NCBI GenBank assembly: GCA_947490615.1
Contig: CANLHK010000010.1
Location: forward strand, 62,001 to 126,000
Length of the DNA: 64,000 nt
Direction: 5' to 3'
Source of the DNA: Planctomycetaceae bacterium
GTDB lineage: Bacteria > Planctomycetota > Phycisphaerae > Phycisphaerales > SM1A02
Shown here: positions 55,887-63,507 of the stretch, one piece after another
How positions within the stretch are numbered: position 1 is the stretch's first letter
Layout: every line of letters starts with the position of its first letter
Program-made: the position numbers and the translations under genes
Notes under the pieces: model-generated
The model's database searches: none
Seen by the model: the letters and a program-made list of their open reading frames with translations, nothing else
What the model was told of the DNA's origin: nothing

Positions 55887-57674
55887 TCAGGGTGCTCTCA
55901 ACACCTTTCTGCCGATGAACACAGCGTTGCCATAGCTGACGCCATACCCATGGAATGGCTGGTTTCTCGCGCGAGCGCGGAGATTCGCGCGCCACGCCAG
56001 TGCCACATCGAGGGCTTGTCGGATGTCAGTGTTCTGAAACTCGGGCATGTCGGAAGTTCCGCTCAGCGTGTTGCCGAGTTCTTCTCGAACCCCGGGAAGC
56101 ACATCCGCCTGAAAGTCCTGAGCACCAAACGGAAAAACCGACCAGGGACGCCACGGGTCATAGAGGGCGTAGGCGAGCTCGGCGTGGAGAGCGTTGGCGC
56201 GCTCTGGCGCGATCGCCCGTTCGTGCAGCATGGCATCGAACTCCGCGATGACTCTGGACCGCTGTTGATCGCGGATCTTCGTCTCGGATGGCAGCAGAGC
56301 GTTGTCAGCCCTCCACGCGAAGCCGTACACCTCCCACGCCGCTCGGGTAGCGCGGGCAACCCCCCCGTCGTATTGGTCACTCTTGTCCATTGGACCAGTG
56401 AGGGCCGCGTATCTTGGGTCGAGCGAAGTGGTGAATTCCCCCGTCGAATCGAGCACCGCACGGAGGTGCTCTCGCAGCGAGCGCTCGAATGAGCCTGTCC
56501 ACTCAAACCCCGTTGGAAGCTTCATGGCGACGACGCCAAGGCAATCTTCGAGCTCCGCAGCGGTTGTTGGTGAGAGTTTCAACTCCATGGTGAGGCGCGC
56601 CGTGAGTTGCGCAAACTCCTGTACGACGCGCGCCCGGCGAGCGTCGCCCGAGCGGACCACGCCGATGAGCTCCCATGCCTCATTCGGCCAAGTGGGGTGC
56701 GCGCAGAGCGTGCCACGCTCCTCACTCCCACGCTTGACGCGCTCATCGAGCAGTCGCAGCAGCGTTGGCGCAGGAAGCGCCTTGAGAATGGCGCGCATGT
56801 CCTCGACGATCGCGTCCGCCTCGGCGATCTCCCCTGCTGTTCGATGCGAGGCCTGAACTGCGTCCCGCGCTTCGAATCCCGCAACGATGTCGAGGGCCGA
56901 CGCAACGCCAAGGTACAGAGGAGGAAGCTCCGGGATTGCCCGCACGCGCGCACTCGGCACGCCCGCCTCCATCAATGTCTCGACGGCGGCGCCATGCACG
57001 GTCGCAAGAACTTCCGGCGGAATGACTCCCACCACGCGGGGTCGAATCGCACTTTGCTCGGATGCATCCTGCATGGGGAGTGTGACCGGTGCGCTCAAGT
57101 GTTCGGCGACCGCCTCTCGGCGTATCGACACGGAGGTGCCCCACCACGGCGTCGGAAGATCGGTCGTTTGAGCGACGATCCAAGGACCAAGGGTCAAAAC
57201 GAGATCTCCCGCATCATCGATGCTTGGTGCGACAACACACAACGCCGCGATCTCGAGTTCAGCGTGGTCGGCCGTCTCCTTGGTCGGTGGGCGCTGGAGC
57301 TCCAGCACCCAAGATCGGAGACTTTCATCGAGCGACACCCCAAACAGCTGCGATTGAAGCTCCGCGTCGGGCACGCCGTTGACCATCTTGCCAACGATGG
57401 CGCGCGTTCGAAATGGAGCGCCTTGCGCGGACGCGCGTTCCGTTTGCGGCGTGGTGCTCTCCGTGCTGCCCCCCACGACTTGTACTGTGGACTGCGCAGC
57501 AGCGTGAGTTGCCGATGGAGTGGTCGCTGAAGTCGCTATGGCAAGTGCCCCGCGATTCGATCGCGACGCTGCCTCCGATCTCTCGTAGCCACCGGCGACG
57601 GAAGCCGTCGTCAACAATGCGAAGCCGCCAAGAAGGACCGCTGGCGTGAAGCATCGGATGGGGACTCGTTGCAT
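55887..57674 (-). CDS. secreted protein of unknown family (cassette gene)
   Basis: A 595-residue protein from ATG 57674, supported by GAGGAG eight bases upstream. A signal peptide (CFTPAVLLGGFALLTTASVAGG) precedes a Ser/Thr/Ala-rich segment (about 30-80) and a mostly helical body with VLELQRPPTKETADHAELEIAAL, MRAILKALPAPTLLRLLDERV and RSRVIAEFDAMLHERAIAPERANALH. I see no catalytic motif. The protein ends NAVFIGRKVLRAP 18 bp past copy A of the repeat. It is 49 bp downstream of the small Cys-rich gene, so they form an operon. Confidence 0.8.
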   Translation of the reverse strand: MQRVPIRCFTPAVLLGGFALLTTASVAGGYERSEAASRSNRGALAIATSATTPSATHAAAQSTVQVVGGSTESTTPQTERASAQGAPFRTRAIVGKMVNGVPDAELQSQLFGVSLDESLRSWVLELQRPPTKETADHAELEIAALCVVAPSIDDAGDLVLTLGPWIVAQTTDLPTPWWGTSVSIRREAVAEHLSAPVTLPMQDASEQSAIRPRVVGVIPPEVLATVHGAAVETLMEAGVPSARVRAIPELPPLYLGVASALDIVAGFEARDAVQASHRTAGEIAEADAIVEDMRAILKALPAPTLLRLLDERVKRGSEERGTLCAHPTWPNEAWELIGVVRSGDARRARVVQEFAQLTARLTMELKLSPTTAAELEDCLGVVAMKLPTGFEWTGSFERSLREHLRAVLDSTGEFTTSLDPRYAALTGPMDKSDQYDGGVARATRAAWEVYGFAWRADNALLPSETKIRDQQRSRVIAEFDAMLHERAIAPERANALHAELAYALYDPWRPWSVFPFGAQDFQADVLPGVREELGNTLSGTSDMPEFQNTDIRQALDVALAWRANLRARARNQPFHGYGVSYGNAVFIGRKVLRAP

Positions 57675-57723
57675 GGATGACTCCTCGGCTCTGGAAACGC
57701 GTCGCTGTTCCTGTGTCCGCACA

Positions 57724-57997
57724 TCAATACGACAGAGGATCGGGATCCCCGATCTCAGGCGTGTTGCAGTCCACGCAGCCTTCCATGACCTCGATCTTGA
57801 GCTTCTTGACGCAGCACTCGGCCTTGTTCGACGCATTGGGCGGTTGCGCACGGGGACTCTTCGGAAGCCCCGCCTCCTCTCTGGTTTGGAGGAGTGTTTC
57901 CGAGCCCGTCTGCGCTCCCGAGCAAGTCCATCCCTGGAACGAGCACGAGAGCCACAACGAGTGTCGCACGAAGGTACCAGCGCCGAAACGGGTTCAT
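57724..57997 (-). pseudogene. small Cys-rich secreted protein gene with one-base frameshift
   Basis: ATG 57997 has AAGGAG eight bases upstream and opens a signal peptide (MNPFRRWYLRATLVVALVLVP). In a purine tract around 57862-57893 the coding character passes to another frame, which ends NKAECCVKKLKIEVMEGCVDC and then DPDPLSY at 57724. Joined, this is about 90 residues with four Cys in its last third. Either the gene is broken or the assembly has a one-base error. A TTGACA-N17-GAGGAT element lies 83 bp upstream. Confidence 0.55.
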
Positions 57998-58079
57998 CCA
58001 ATTTCTCCTTTGCTGTTGCCTCGAGCCAGGCGAGTGTGACCAGATCGATCAATCTCCATCGGACACCTGCGCAGATTGC

Positions 58080-58108
58080 ATCCTCGTTACCGCTCATGCA
58101 TCTGTCAA
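58080..58108 (-). promoter_or_regulatory. promoter-like element TTGACA-N17-GAGGAT of cassette
   Basis: Minus-strand TTGACA (58108-58103) and GAGGAT (58085-58080), 17 bp apart, 83 bp before the start at 57997. Both hexamers, the spacing and the distance to the start match the element at 27268-27296; GC directly follows GAGGAT in both. Confidence 0.6.
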
Positions 58109-58137
58109 GAGATTTCTTCCTCGATTGCCATACTCTC

Positions 58138-58213
58138 CGCGTCGACAATCCTTACGGCGACCGCAACCTCGTGGGCGCATGCGAACCGATGAGTTCGTAC
58201 AGCTGAGGCGTGC
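58138..58213 (+). repeat. 76-bp direct repeat, copy B (gcvP 3'-end remnant)
   Basis: Second copy of the gcvP 3' end, encoding the same last residues with Cys changed to Gly ([12 protein letters not shown]), followed by the same stop and 7 bases. It is not attached to a gcvP reading frame. Confidence 0.95.
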
Positions 58214-58357
58214 ATTGAGCGTTGAGCATTGACGCGCTGATCGGCGTTGAGATCCGCAGAGGAGCGTTTGAACGCAGGCGGTGAGGTCGGAGTGGGCGTT
58301 CGCGGCGCGCGAGGTGTCGGTCGGCCAACGCCGATGGATCGTCAACGGCCCGCCGAC

Positions 58358-58666
58358 TCAGTCTGCGATTGCATGGACAGCGCGTCGATTCGCCAGGGCG
58401 TGCGCGACCAGTCCGTCCAGGTCGGAGAGAAGCTGAACGAGATCCGGCGAACGGGCCTTGTGTCGAAGTACTCCGATTTCTCGCGAGAGCTCGGCGAGGC
58501 CTTCGACGGGCACTTCGGCATCTGTGTAGTAGCTTTGGAACCGCGCGAGGTGTTTCGCCTCAACTTCCGCGGCCAGGCGCATCAGTTCAGCATGCAGGTC
58601 GACGGAAATCGAAACAGAGCGTTCCGGTGCGCCATCCGCACCAAGCACGGTGAGGTCGAGTGACAT
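58358..58666 (-). CDS. 102-residue protein of unknown function
   Basis: A small acidic, mostly helical protein (MSLDLTVLGADGAPERSVSISVDLHAEL at its N-terminus in outline, then HLARFQSYYTDAEVPVEGLAEL and LVQLLSDLDGLVAHALANRR). AGGA lies eight bases before the ATG. No family recognised and no signal peptide. It stands alone just outside copy B of the repeat, so it may be the original neighbour of gcvP or part of the same islet. Confidence 0.6.
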   Translation of the reverse strand: MSLDLTVLGADGAPERSVSISVDLHAELMRLAAEVEAKHLARFQSYYTDAEVPVEGLAELSREIGVLRHKARSPDLVQLLSDLDGLVAHALANRRAVHAIAD

Positions 58667-58953
58667 GGGACCATCCTATGGTCGACTCGGGAGCGCGATC
58701 ACCAGCGGCCGTCTGGATCAGTCATCGTCGAGACGCGGAAGGTGAGCATCGCCCGGCATGCGTCTGACTGCAAGCCTTTGTATCGGCTCTCTGAAACCTC
58801 TGTGATTCAACAGGCGTCGCCTTCCCAGCCTGCGCGAGACGACTCCGCCATCACCACGCCGCGAAGGTGTCCAAACGAAGCTTCATGCTCGAAGGCGACT
58901 CCCCGCGCTTGGCTCGACTCGCATCCGAGGTAGGGTCAAGGTGGAGGCTCGAC

Positions 58954-59646
58954 ATGGAGACACAAGGGAACTTCGGCGTTCGGGATGCCATGGGCTGTTG
59001 GGGACTCGTACGCCGTGCGACGCCTCTGAACGGAGCGCTGCTTGTCGGGATCGCCGCGCTTCTCCCGCTCACGGCGTCTCCTCGGGCCCATGGCACGATC
59101 GTTTCCTATTCCGACGAAAACCAAGCCGCGTGGTGGTCCGATGCGGGTCCTGTCACCACCGTCGGTGTTCCCGACATTCCGCTGGAGTCCCTCTACCAGC
59201 AGTGGTTGCCGCTCGGTCTCAACTTGGGTGGAGCGGGCCTGTGGGGCGGCATTGTCCCAACCTTCTTCGAACCACATTGGTCCCTGCCGCCGGGTACCAC
59301 AGTCTTCGTAGGACAGGGCAACCGTGCAGTCATCAACTTTACCCAGCCCATCACAGCCTTCTCCATGAACTGGCTGTTCCTCGTCCCGCAAGACATCACC
59401 TTCTGGCACGGAGCGAGCTCTGTTGGCGGTGCGACCCTGCAAGCGCAGGAGTCGGGGGTGTACAGCATGCTGTTCTACGGCATCACCAGCACGCAGCCGT
59501 TCAACCAGATCGAGTTCTGGGATTGGGCGACCTATGTCTCAGTCTGGGGAACCTCGATGAGCTTCACCACGATTCCGACACCCAACGCGCTTGCCGTGTT
59601 CGGACTCTCCTCGTTGCTCGCACGGCGCGGTCGACGAAGGGCTTGA
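58954..59646 (+). CDS. exported protein with PEP-CTERM-like C-terminal sorting signal
   Basis: A 230-residue protein. ATG 58954 has GGAGG six bases upstream. A signal peptide (LLVGIAALLPLTASPRAHG) leads to a beta-rich domain (about 55-205) rich in Trp and Phe, with INFTQPITAFSMNWLF and YGITSTQPFNQIEFWDW, like the jelly-roll domains common in PEP-CTERM proteins. The C-terminus is IPTPNALAVFGLSSLLARR and more Arg: a Pro motif, a hydrophobic helix and basic tail, the exosortase-type layout with IPTP in place of VPEP. No exosortase is in the window. Confidence 0.8.
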   Translation: METQGNFGVRDAMGCWGLVRRATPLNGALLVGIAALLPLTASPRAHGTIVSYSDENQAAWWSDAGPVTTVGVPDIPLESLYQQWLPLGLNLGGAGLWGGIVPTFFEPHWSLPPGTTVFVGQGNRAVINFTQPITAFSMNWLFLVPQDITFWHGASSVGGATLQAQESGVYSMLFYGITSTQPFNQIEFWDWATYVSVWGTSMSFTTIPTPNALAVFGLSSLLARRGRRRA

Positions 59647-59676
59647 CCGCACGCATGGATTTGGAGTGCGCTGCCA

Positions 59677-60789
59677 TCACCCTGCGCTGGGGATGATCGT
59701 CGGCGCGGTTCGATCCGTACTCGGATCTGTCGGTTGATCCGCATCAACGGGAAGTTTGTTCGCTTCCTCGAGCGCACTGAGTTTCCACGCAGGCAGACGG
59801 TATTCCCAACCCGCGTGCTTGGTGGCGAACTCGGCCCAGTCGGGGATATAGGGATCCCCTGGATACTTGTGCTTCGCGTTGATCTCGGCAGCGCTGGGTG
59901 CGTCGACCTTTGGCTTGGCGTCGAACGAGATCCACACCGCGTCGCCGTCGCGCACCGCGTTGACCTTGAGCGTACCGCGCAGCATGTCGAACTCGGGTGA
60001 GATCGCGGACTCCCTCGCACTGCCCTTGGCCTTGCGGACATCGTCAAACTCCAACCGCGAGAGCCAACTCGGAAGCGTTCGAAGCGCGACGGCCGTACGA
60101 CCAACGCTCCACTCGAAGTCGGTTGCCATCACCAGTGGAGAACTCTCGACGACGGAGTACGAAGTCTTGCCGTCCGCGCCGTCCGTCGCGACAAGATGCA
60201 GTCCGTTGAGAAAGACAGCGCGCACTTCGCCACCAGGAATCGCCAGCAACTCCGACTCGAGCCAGCGGCGCGGCTCGATCTCCGCCAGCACTGAACCAAG
60301 CACACGCCACGATTGATCCAAGTTCTCGTGTCGGACAAACTGCGCGCGCGGCGAGGCGCGCTCTTCGCCCAGTATGACATCGACGATCGAGACTCCCGCC
60401 GCTTCAAGCCGCACGCGCGCCGCCCTGCCCGACGAGTCGGGCCACGCCAGAGCGAGTTCACCGAGTCGATCCTTCTGCGCGGTCATCTTTCCATCGGTCT
60501 TCAGCGCGGCGAGTCCGCCCACCATCGACTTGATCTCTTCGAAGCGCGCTGGATAGCCGTCACTACTCGCAAGCTTCCACACCGCCGAGTCGCGCACGAG
60601 TTCGATGCGCTTCTCCCCGCGCTCGATCACGATGCGATCGATGGAGCCTGACTTGGTGGCAAGCTCTGCGAAGAACGGCGCGCCGACAACGAACTCCGCG
60701 GTCTTCGTGCCGCGATTGAACGCGAAGTACGCGCCACCAATGCTGAGAGCTGTGACTGCGAACACCACGCCGAGAGTCTTGGTCTTCAT
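59677..60789 (-). CDS. DUF4340-domain protein of Gld-type ABC operon
   Basis: A 370-residue protein anchored by an N-terminal helix (LGVVFAVTALSIGGAYFAFN). The periplasmic part repeats the DUF4340 pattern of short beta modules: IDRIVIERGEKRIELVRDSAVWKLAS, then FEEIKSMVGGLAALK, and later RWLESELLAIPGGEVRAVFLNG. It is last in the operon with the ABC ATPase, permease and GldG-like gene, and the Asp/Thr/Pro-rich tail (about 350 on) is disordered. Function of DUF4340 in these ABC systems is unknown. Confidence 0.88.
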   Translation of the reverse strand: MKTKTLGVVFAVTALSIGGAYFAFNRGTKTAEFVVGAPFFAELATKSGSIDRIVIERGEKRIELVRDSAVWKLASSDGYPARFEEIKSMVGGLAALKTDGKMTAQKDRLGELALAWPDSSGRAARVRLEAAGVSIVDVILGEERASPRAQFVRHENLDQSWRVLGSVLAEIEPRRWLESELLAIPGGEVRAVFLNGLHLVATDGADGKTSYSVVESSPLVMATDFEWSVGRTAVALRTLPSWLSRLEFDDVRKAKGSARESAISPEFDMLRGTLKVNAVRDGDAVWISFDAKPKVDAPSAAEINAKHKYPGDPYIPDWAEFATKHAGWEYRLPAWKLSALEEANKLPVDADQPTDPSTDRTAPTIIPSAG

Positions 60790-60853
60790 GAGATCAATCC
60801 TGCTTCCATCGCCAATTCATCGCGTGCTTTATCGTTGCCTGATCGTTGCCCGA

Positions 60854-62719
60854 TCATCGGCCGTGTTGCCTGCGATAGCGCAGCGTGATCCAACCCGTCG
60901 CCAACGCCGCAACCCCGACGGGCCAGAGCACGACATTGAGCACCATGAGCAACGAGCCCGTGCGCTCGACATCGGCGCGCAACGAACGTTGGACCTCACG
61001 CAGTTCCTTGCGCGCCAAGGCTGAGGTCTGCTGGATCTTCTCAAACTCCGCGGTCTGCTCAGGGGTCAGCACCAGCACGCCATCAGCGCCAACGCCCGCG
61101 CCTGCTCCGCCGCGCTCGCGCTGCAATTCGTTGATGCGCATCTCGCCCTTCTTGATCTGATCCTGCAGCTCCTGTTCACGAGTGAGATAGCGCATCTCGG
61201 CGTCCTTGCGAATCGCCTCGACCTTGTCGAAGGGACGCGCATAGCCGCCGCGCGCGCGCAGTCCCGAGAGCAATCGATCGCCCGTCGCCTGCTCGAGCAC
61301 GCCAACAACCAAGGGACCATTGTCGGCGATCGCGCGCAATCCGCCCTGCCCATCGGCCGACACCCAGGTGTCGTCTTGCAAGAGATCGGCGTCCGAGATC
61401 AGCACGATGTTGGCCACACCTTTGGCACGCGCGCCGTCAGCCGCGGGAAACGCACTCTCAAACGGACCCGTGATGCGCACCGCGAGCGCTTGCGGTGTTC
61501 CGATTGGTTTGAAGTCGCGCACCAGTCGATCGGCTTCACCAAAGAAGCCAAGCTTGAGCGACTGAATCTCCTGTGCGTCCTTGGTGCTTTGAATGAGCAT
61601 GCGCAACGAAGTCGTCGCGTCGGCGCGCTGCATGATGGCGCCGCCACTCTTGATGTGGATCTCGGCCAGACGCTCAGTGAGCGTGTCTTCCGCATTGAGC
61701 GACGCCTTCTTGAGCGTGAGCCACGGCAGATAGTCGAGCTCCATGAACTGACCGCCCTGGGTCTGCACGCCGATACGCGTGGCGCTGCCGCGATCGGCGA
61801 GCACCATGTCTTTCTTGATGTCGACGCCCCACTGCGCCATCAGCGGACCGAGGTCGTAGGTGGTTCCTGCGCCGGTCTTGCCCATGTCGAGGTTGCGCGC
61901 GTCGGGATCACTCTCACACCACGGATCCGCAAAGACGAGCGTCGGCTTCCCCGAGACCACCCACGCATCAATGGCGCGCAACGCAGCTTCGTCGAGCTTT
62001 CTTGGTTGCACAAGGACGAGTGCGGCGGCCTCTGCGGGAATCTGCACATCGGTTGGCGAGACGCGCTTGACCTCGTAGAGCGAATCGAGTTGCGCGAGCA
62101 GGATGTTCTTTCCGCCGCCTGCCTGCGGACTGCGCGGGTTGAACGGCGTCGCTTCGGGCAGCGTCGAGAGATACGCGATCGTCGACTTCTTGCCGCGACC
62201 AACCGAGACGATGCGGCGCGCGATTTCGTATTCGAGGTACGGCTCCTGCGATGGATCGAGAAACGGAATCGACTCGAGCATGTCGGTCGAGCTGCGCACC
62301 GAGAGCCCGAGCATGAGCACGCGGCCTGTCGTATCAAGCGCGCGCGGCGCGATGCCTGCGGCCTTGGCCATGTCTTCGGTTTCGCTGAATGGCTCGGGAT
62401 CGACGACGCGCAGTTCGATCTTCCCGTCGCTTGCGGCGGCAAGCTCCTCAAGAAACTCCTGCACGCGCTGGGCGTAACTGCGAATCTGCGGATTGTCCGC
62501 GCCCTCTTCGCGCGTCCAGTAGAAGTCGAGCCGCACTGGCTCGGGGAGACTCTTCATGATCTCGCGCACGCCAGGAGAGAGGCTGTAGAGCTGTTCCTGC
62601 GTGGCATCAATGCGTACGCCGCGGAGGACGAACCACGCTGCGGTGTTCGCCGCCACCAAGGCGACGAGAATGCCTGCACTGGCGAGAATTGTCTTGCGAC
62701 GCGTGTTGGATGCATCCAT
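60854..62719 (-). CDS. GldG-like ABC-associated membrane protein
   Basis: A 621-residue protein with one helix at each end (ILASAGILVALVAANTAAWF; LMVLNVVLWPVGVAALATGW). The periplasmic core is ABC_transp_aux/GldG-like: LYSLSPGVREIMKSLPEPVRLDFYWT, then KIELRVVDPEPFSET, KSTIAYLSTLPEATPF, VLVQPRKLDEAALRAIDAWV and LVFADPWCE. A coiled-coil (about 525-595, with RTELQRERGGAGAG-like and RKELREVQRSLRADVE) precedes the last helix. Works with the adjacent permease and ATPase; GldAFG complexes are needed for gliding in Bacteroidetes but a different role is likely here. Confidence 0.88.
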   Translation of the reverse strand: MDASNTRRKTILASAGILVALVAANTAAWFVLRGVRIDATQEQLYSLSPGVREIMKSLPEPVRLDFYWTREEGADNPQIRSYAQRVQEFLEELAAASDGKIELRVVDPEPFSETEDMAKAAGIAPRALDTTGRVLMLGLSVRSSTDMLESIPFLDPSQEPYLEYEIARRIVSVGRGKKSTIAYLSTLPEATPFNPRSPQAGGGKNILLAQLDSLYEVKRVSPTDVQIPAEAAALVLVQPRKLDEAALRAIDAWVVSGKPTLVFADPWCESDPDARNLDMGKTGAGTTYDLGPLMAQWGVDIKKDMVLADRGSATRIGVQTQGGQFMELDYLPWLTLKKASLNAEDTLTERLAEIHIKSGGAIMQRADATTSLRMLIQSTKDAQEIQSLKLGFFGEADRLVRDFKPIGTPQALAVRITGPFESAFPAADGARAKGVANIVLISDADLLQDDTWVSADGQGGLRAIADNGPLVVGVLEQATGDRLLSGLRARGGYARPFDKVEAIRKDAEMRYLTREQELQDQIKKGEMRINELQRERGGAGAGVGADGVLVLTPEQTAEFEKIQQTSALARKELREVQRSLRADVERTGSLLMVLNVVLWPVGVAALATGWITLRYRRQHGR

Positions 62720-62763
62720 GGTGAAACTCCAAACCCAAGAGTCCGTCGGTTCCGTCAGGTCCG

Positions 62764-63507
62764 TCAGTCGGACTTCTTCCAGTCAATCGCAAAGACATTC
62801 AGCACGAGGAACGCGGTGATCACCAGCGCGAAGAAGAGCACATCGCGCAGATCGATCACGCCGCGCATCATCGACTCGTAGTGGGTCAGCGCGCTCGTGG
62901 AAGCGAGCCCTTCGACCACTCCGCGCGGAGCCCAGCCGCGCAGGAAGTCGATGACCGCAGGGAAACCCGCGAGCAGCAACACAAAGCACGCGACCGCGCA
63001 CAAGACAAACGCGATGACTTGGTTCTTGGTGAGCGCCGAGAGAAACGCGCCCACTGCGAGAAACGCTCCGCCCAGAAGCGCGCTGGCCAAGTACGCCACC
63101 ACGATGGTGCCGTGATCAGGATCACCCAACCACGACACCGTGATCCACATCGGGAAGGTCAAGGCGAGCGCGATCGAAGTGAACGCCCACGCCGCGAGAA
63201 ACTTTCCCAGCACAAGATCGCGACTGCCAAAGGGCAGCGTCATGATGAGTTCGATGGTTCCGGTGCGGCGTTCTTCGGCCCACAAACGCATCGACACTGC
63301 GGGAACCAGAAACACATAGAGCCATGGATGGAACTGGAAGAACGGCCGCAGATCCGCTTGGTTGCGGTCGTAGAAGCCACCGATGTTGAAGGCGAAGAAC
63401 CCCGCGAGGAAGAGGAAGATCACCAAGAACACCGCCGCAAGCGGCGTCTGAAAGTACGAGCGGAACTCGCGGCGGAAGATCACGCCGATCCGTTGCGCGC
63501 CACTCAT
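62764..63507 (-). CDS. ABC-2-type permease, GldF-like
   Basis: A 247-residue membrane protein with six predicted helices. MSGAQRIGVIFRREFRSYFQTPLA at the N-terminus and WAEERRTGTIELIMTLPFGSRDLVLGKF (the ABC-2 signature loop) identify it as the permease of a GldF/NosY-like system. It overlaps the ATPase gene by ATGA. The GldG-like gene begins 44 bp downstream. Confidence 0.9.
   Translation of the reverse strand: MSGAQRIGVIFRREFRSYFQTPLAAVFLVIFLFLAGFFAFNIGGFYDRNQADLRPFFQFHPWLYVFLVPAVSMRLWAEERRTGTIELIMTLPFGSRDLVLGKFLAAWAFTSIALALTFPMWITVSWLGDPDHGTIVVAYLASALLGGAFLAVGAFLSALTKNQVIAFVLCAVACFVLLLAGFPAVIDFLRGWAPRGVVEGLASTSALTHYESMMRGVIDLRDVLFFALVITAFLVLNVFAIDWKKSD

Larger units (their letters stand above)
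55869..58213. mobile_element. 2.3-kb cassette bounded by duplicated gcvP 3' end
   Basis: The segment from the end of copy A through copy B holds two minus-strand genes for exported proteins and their promoter. The flanking repeats are as expected if a circular DNA integrated at, or recombined with, the gcvP 3' end and left that gene intact. No integrase, transposase or terminal inverted repeat is visible, so the mechanism is unknown. A local duplication followed by replacement is an alternative. Confidence 0.6.

Noticed and set aside
57646-58206. Plus-strand ORF ending in the GcvP C-terminus
   Set aside because: Only the last residues match GcvP because copy B of the repeat is read in frame; the rest is antisense of the cassette genes.
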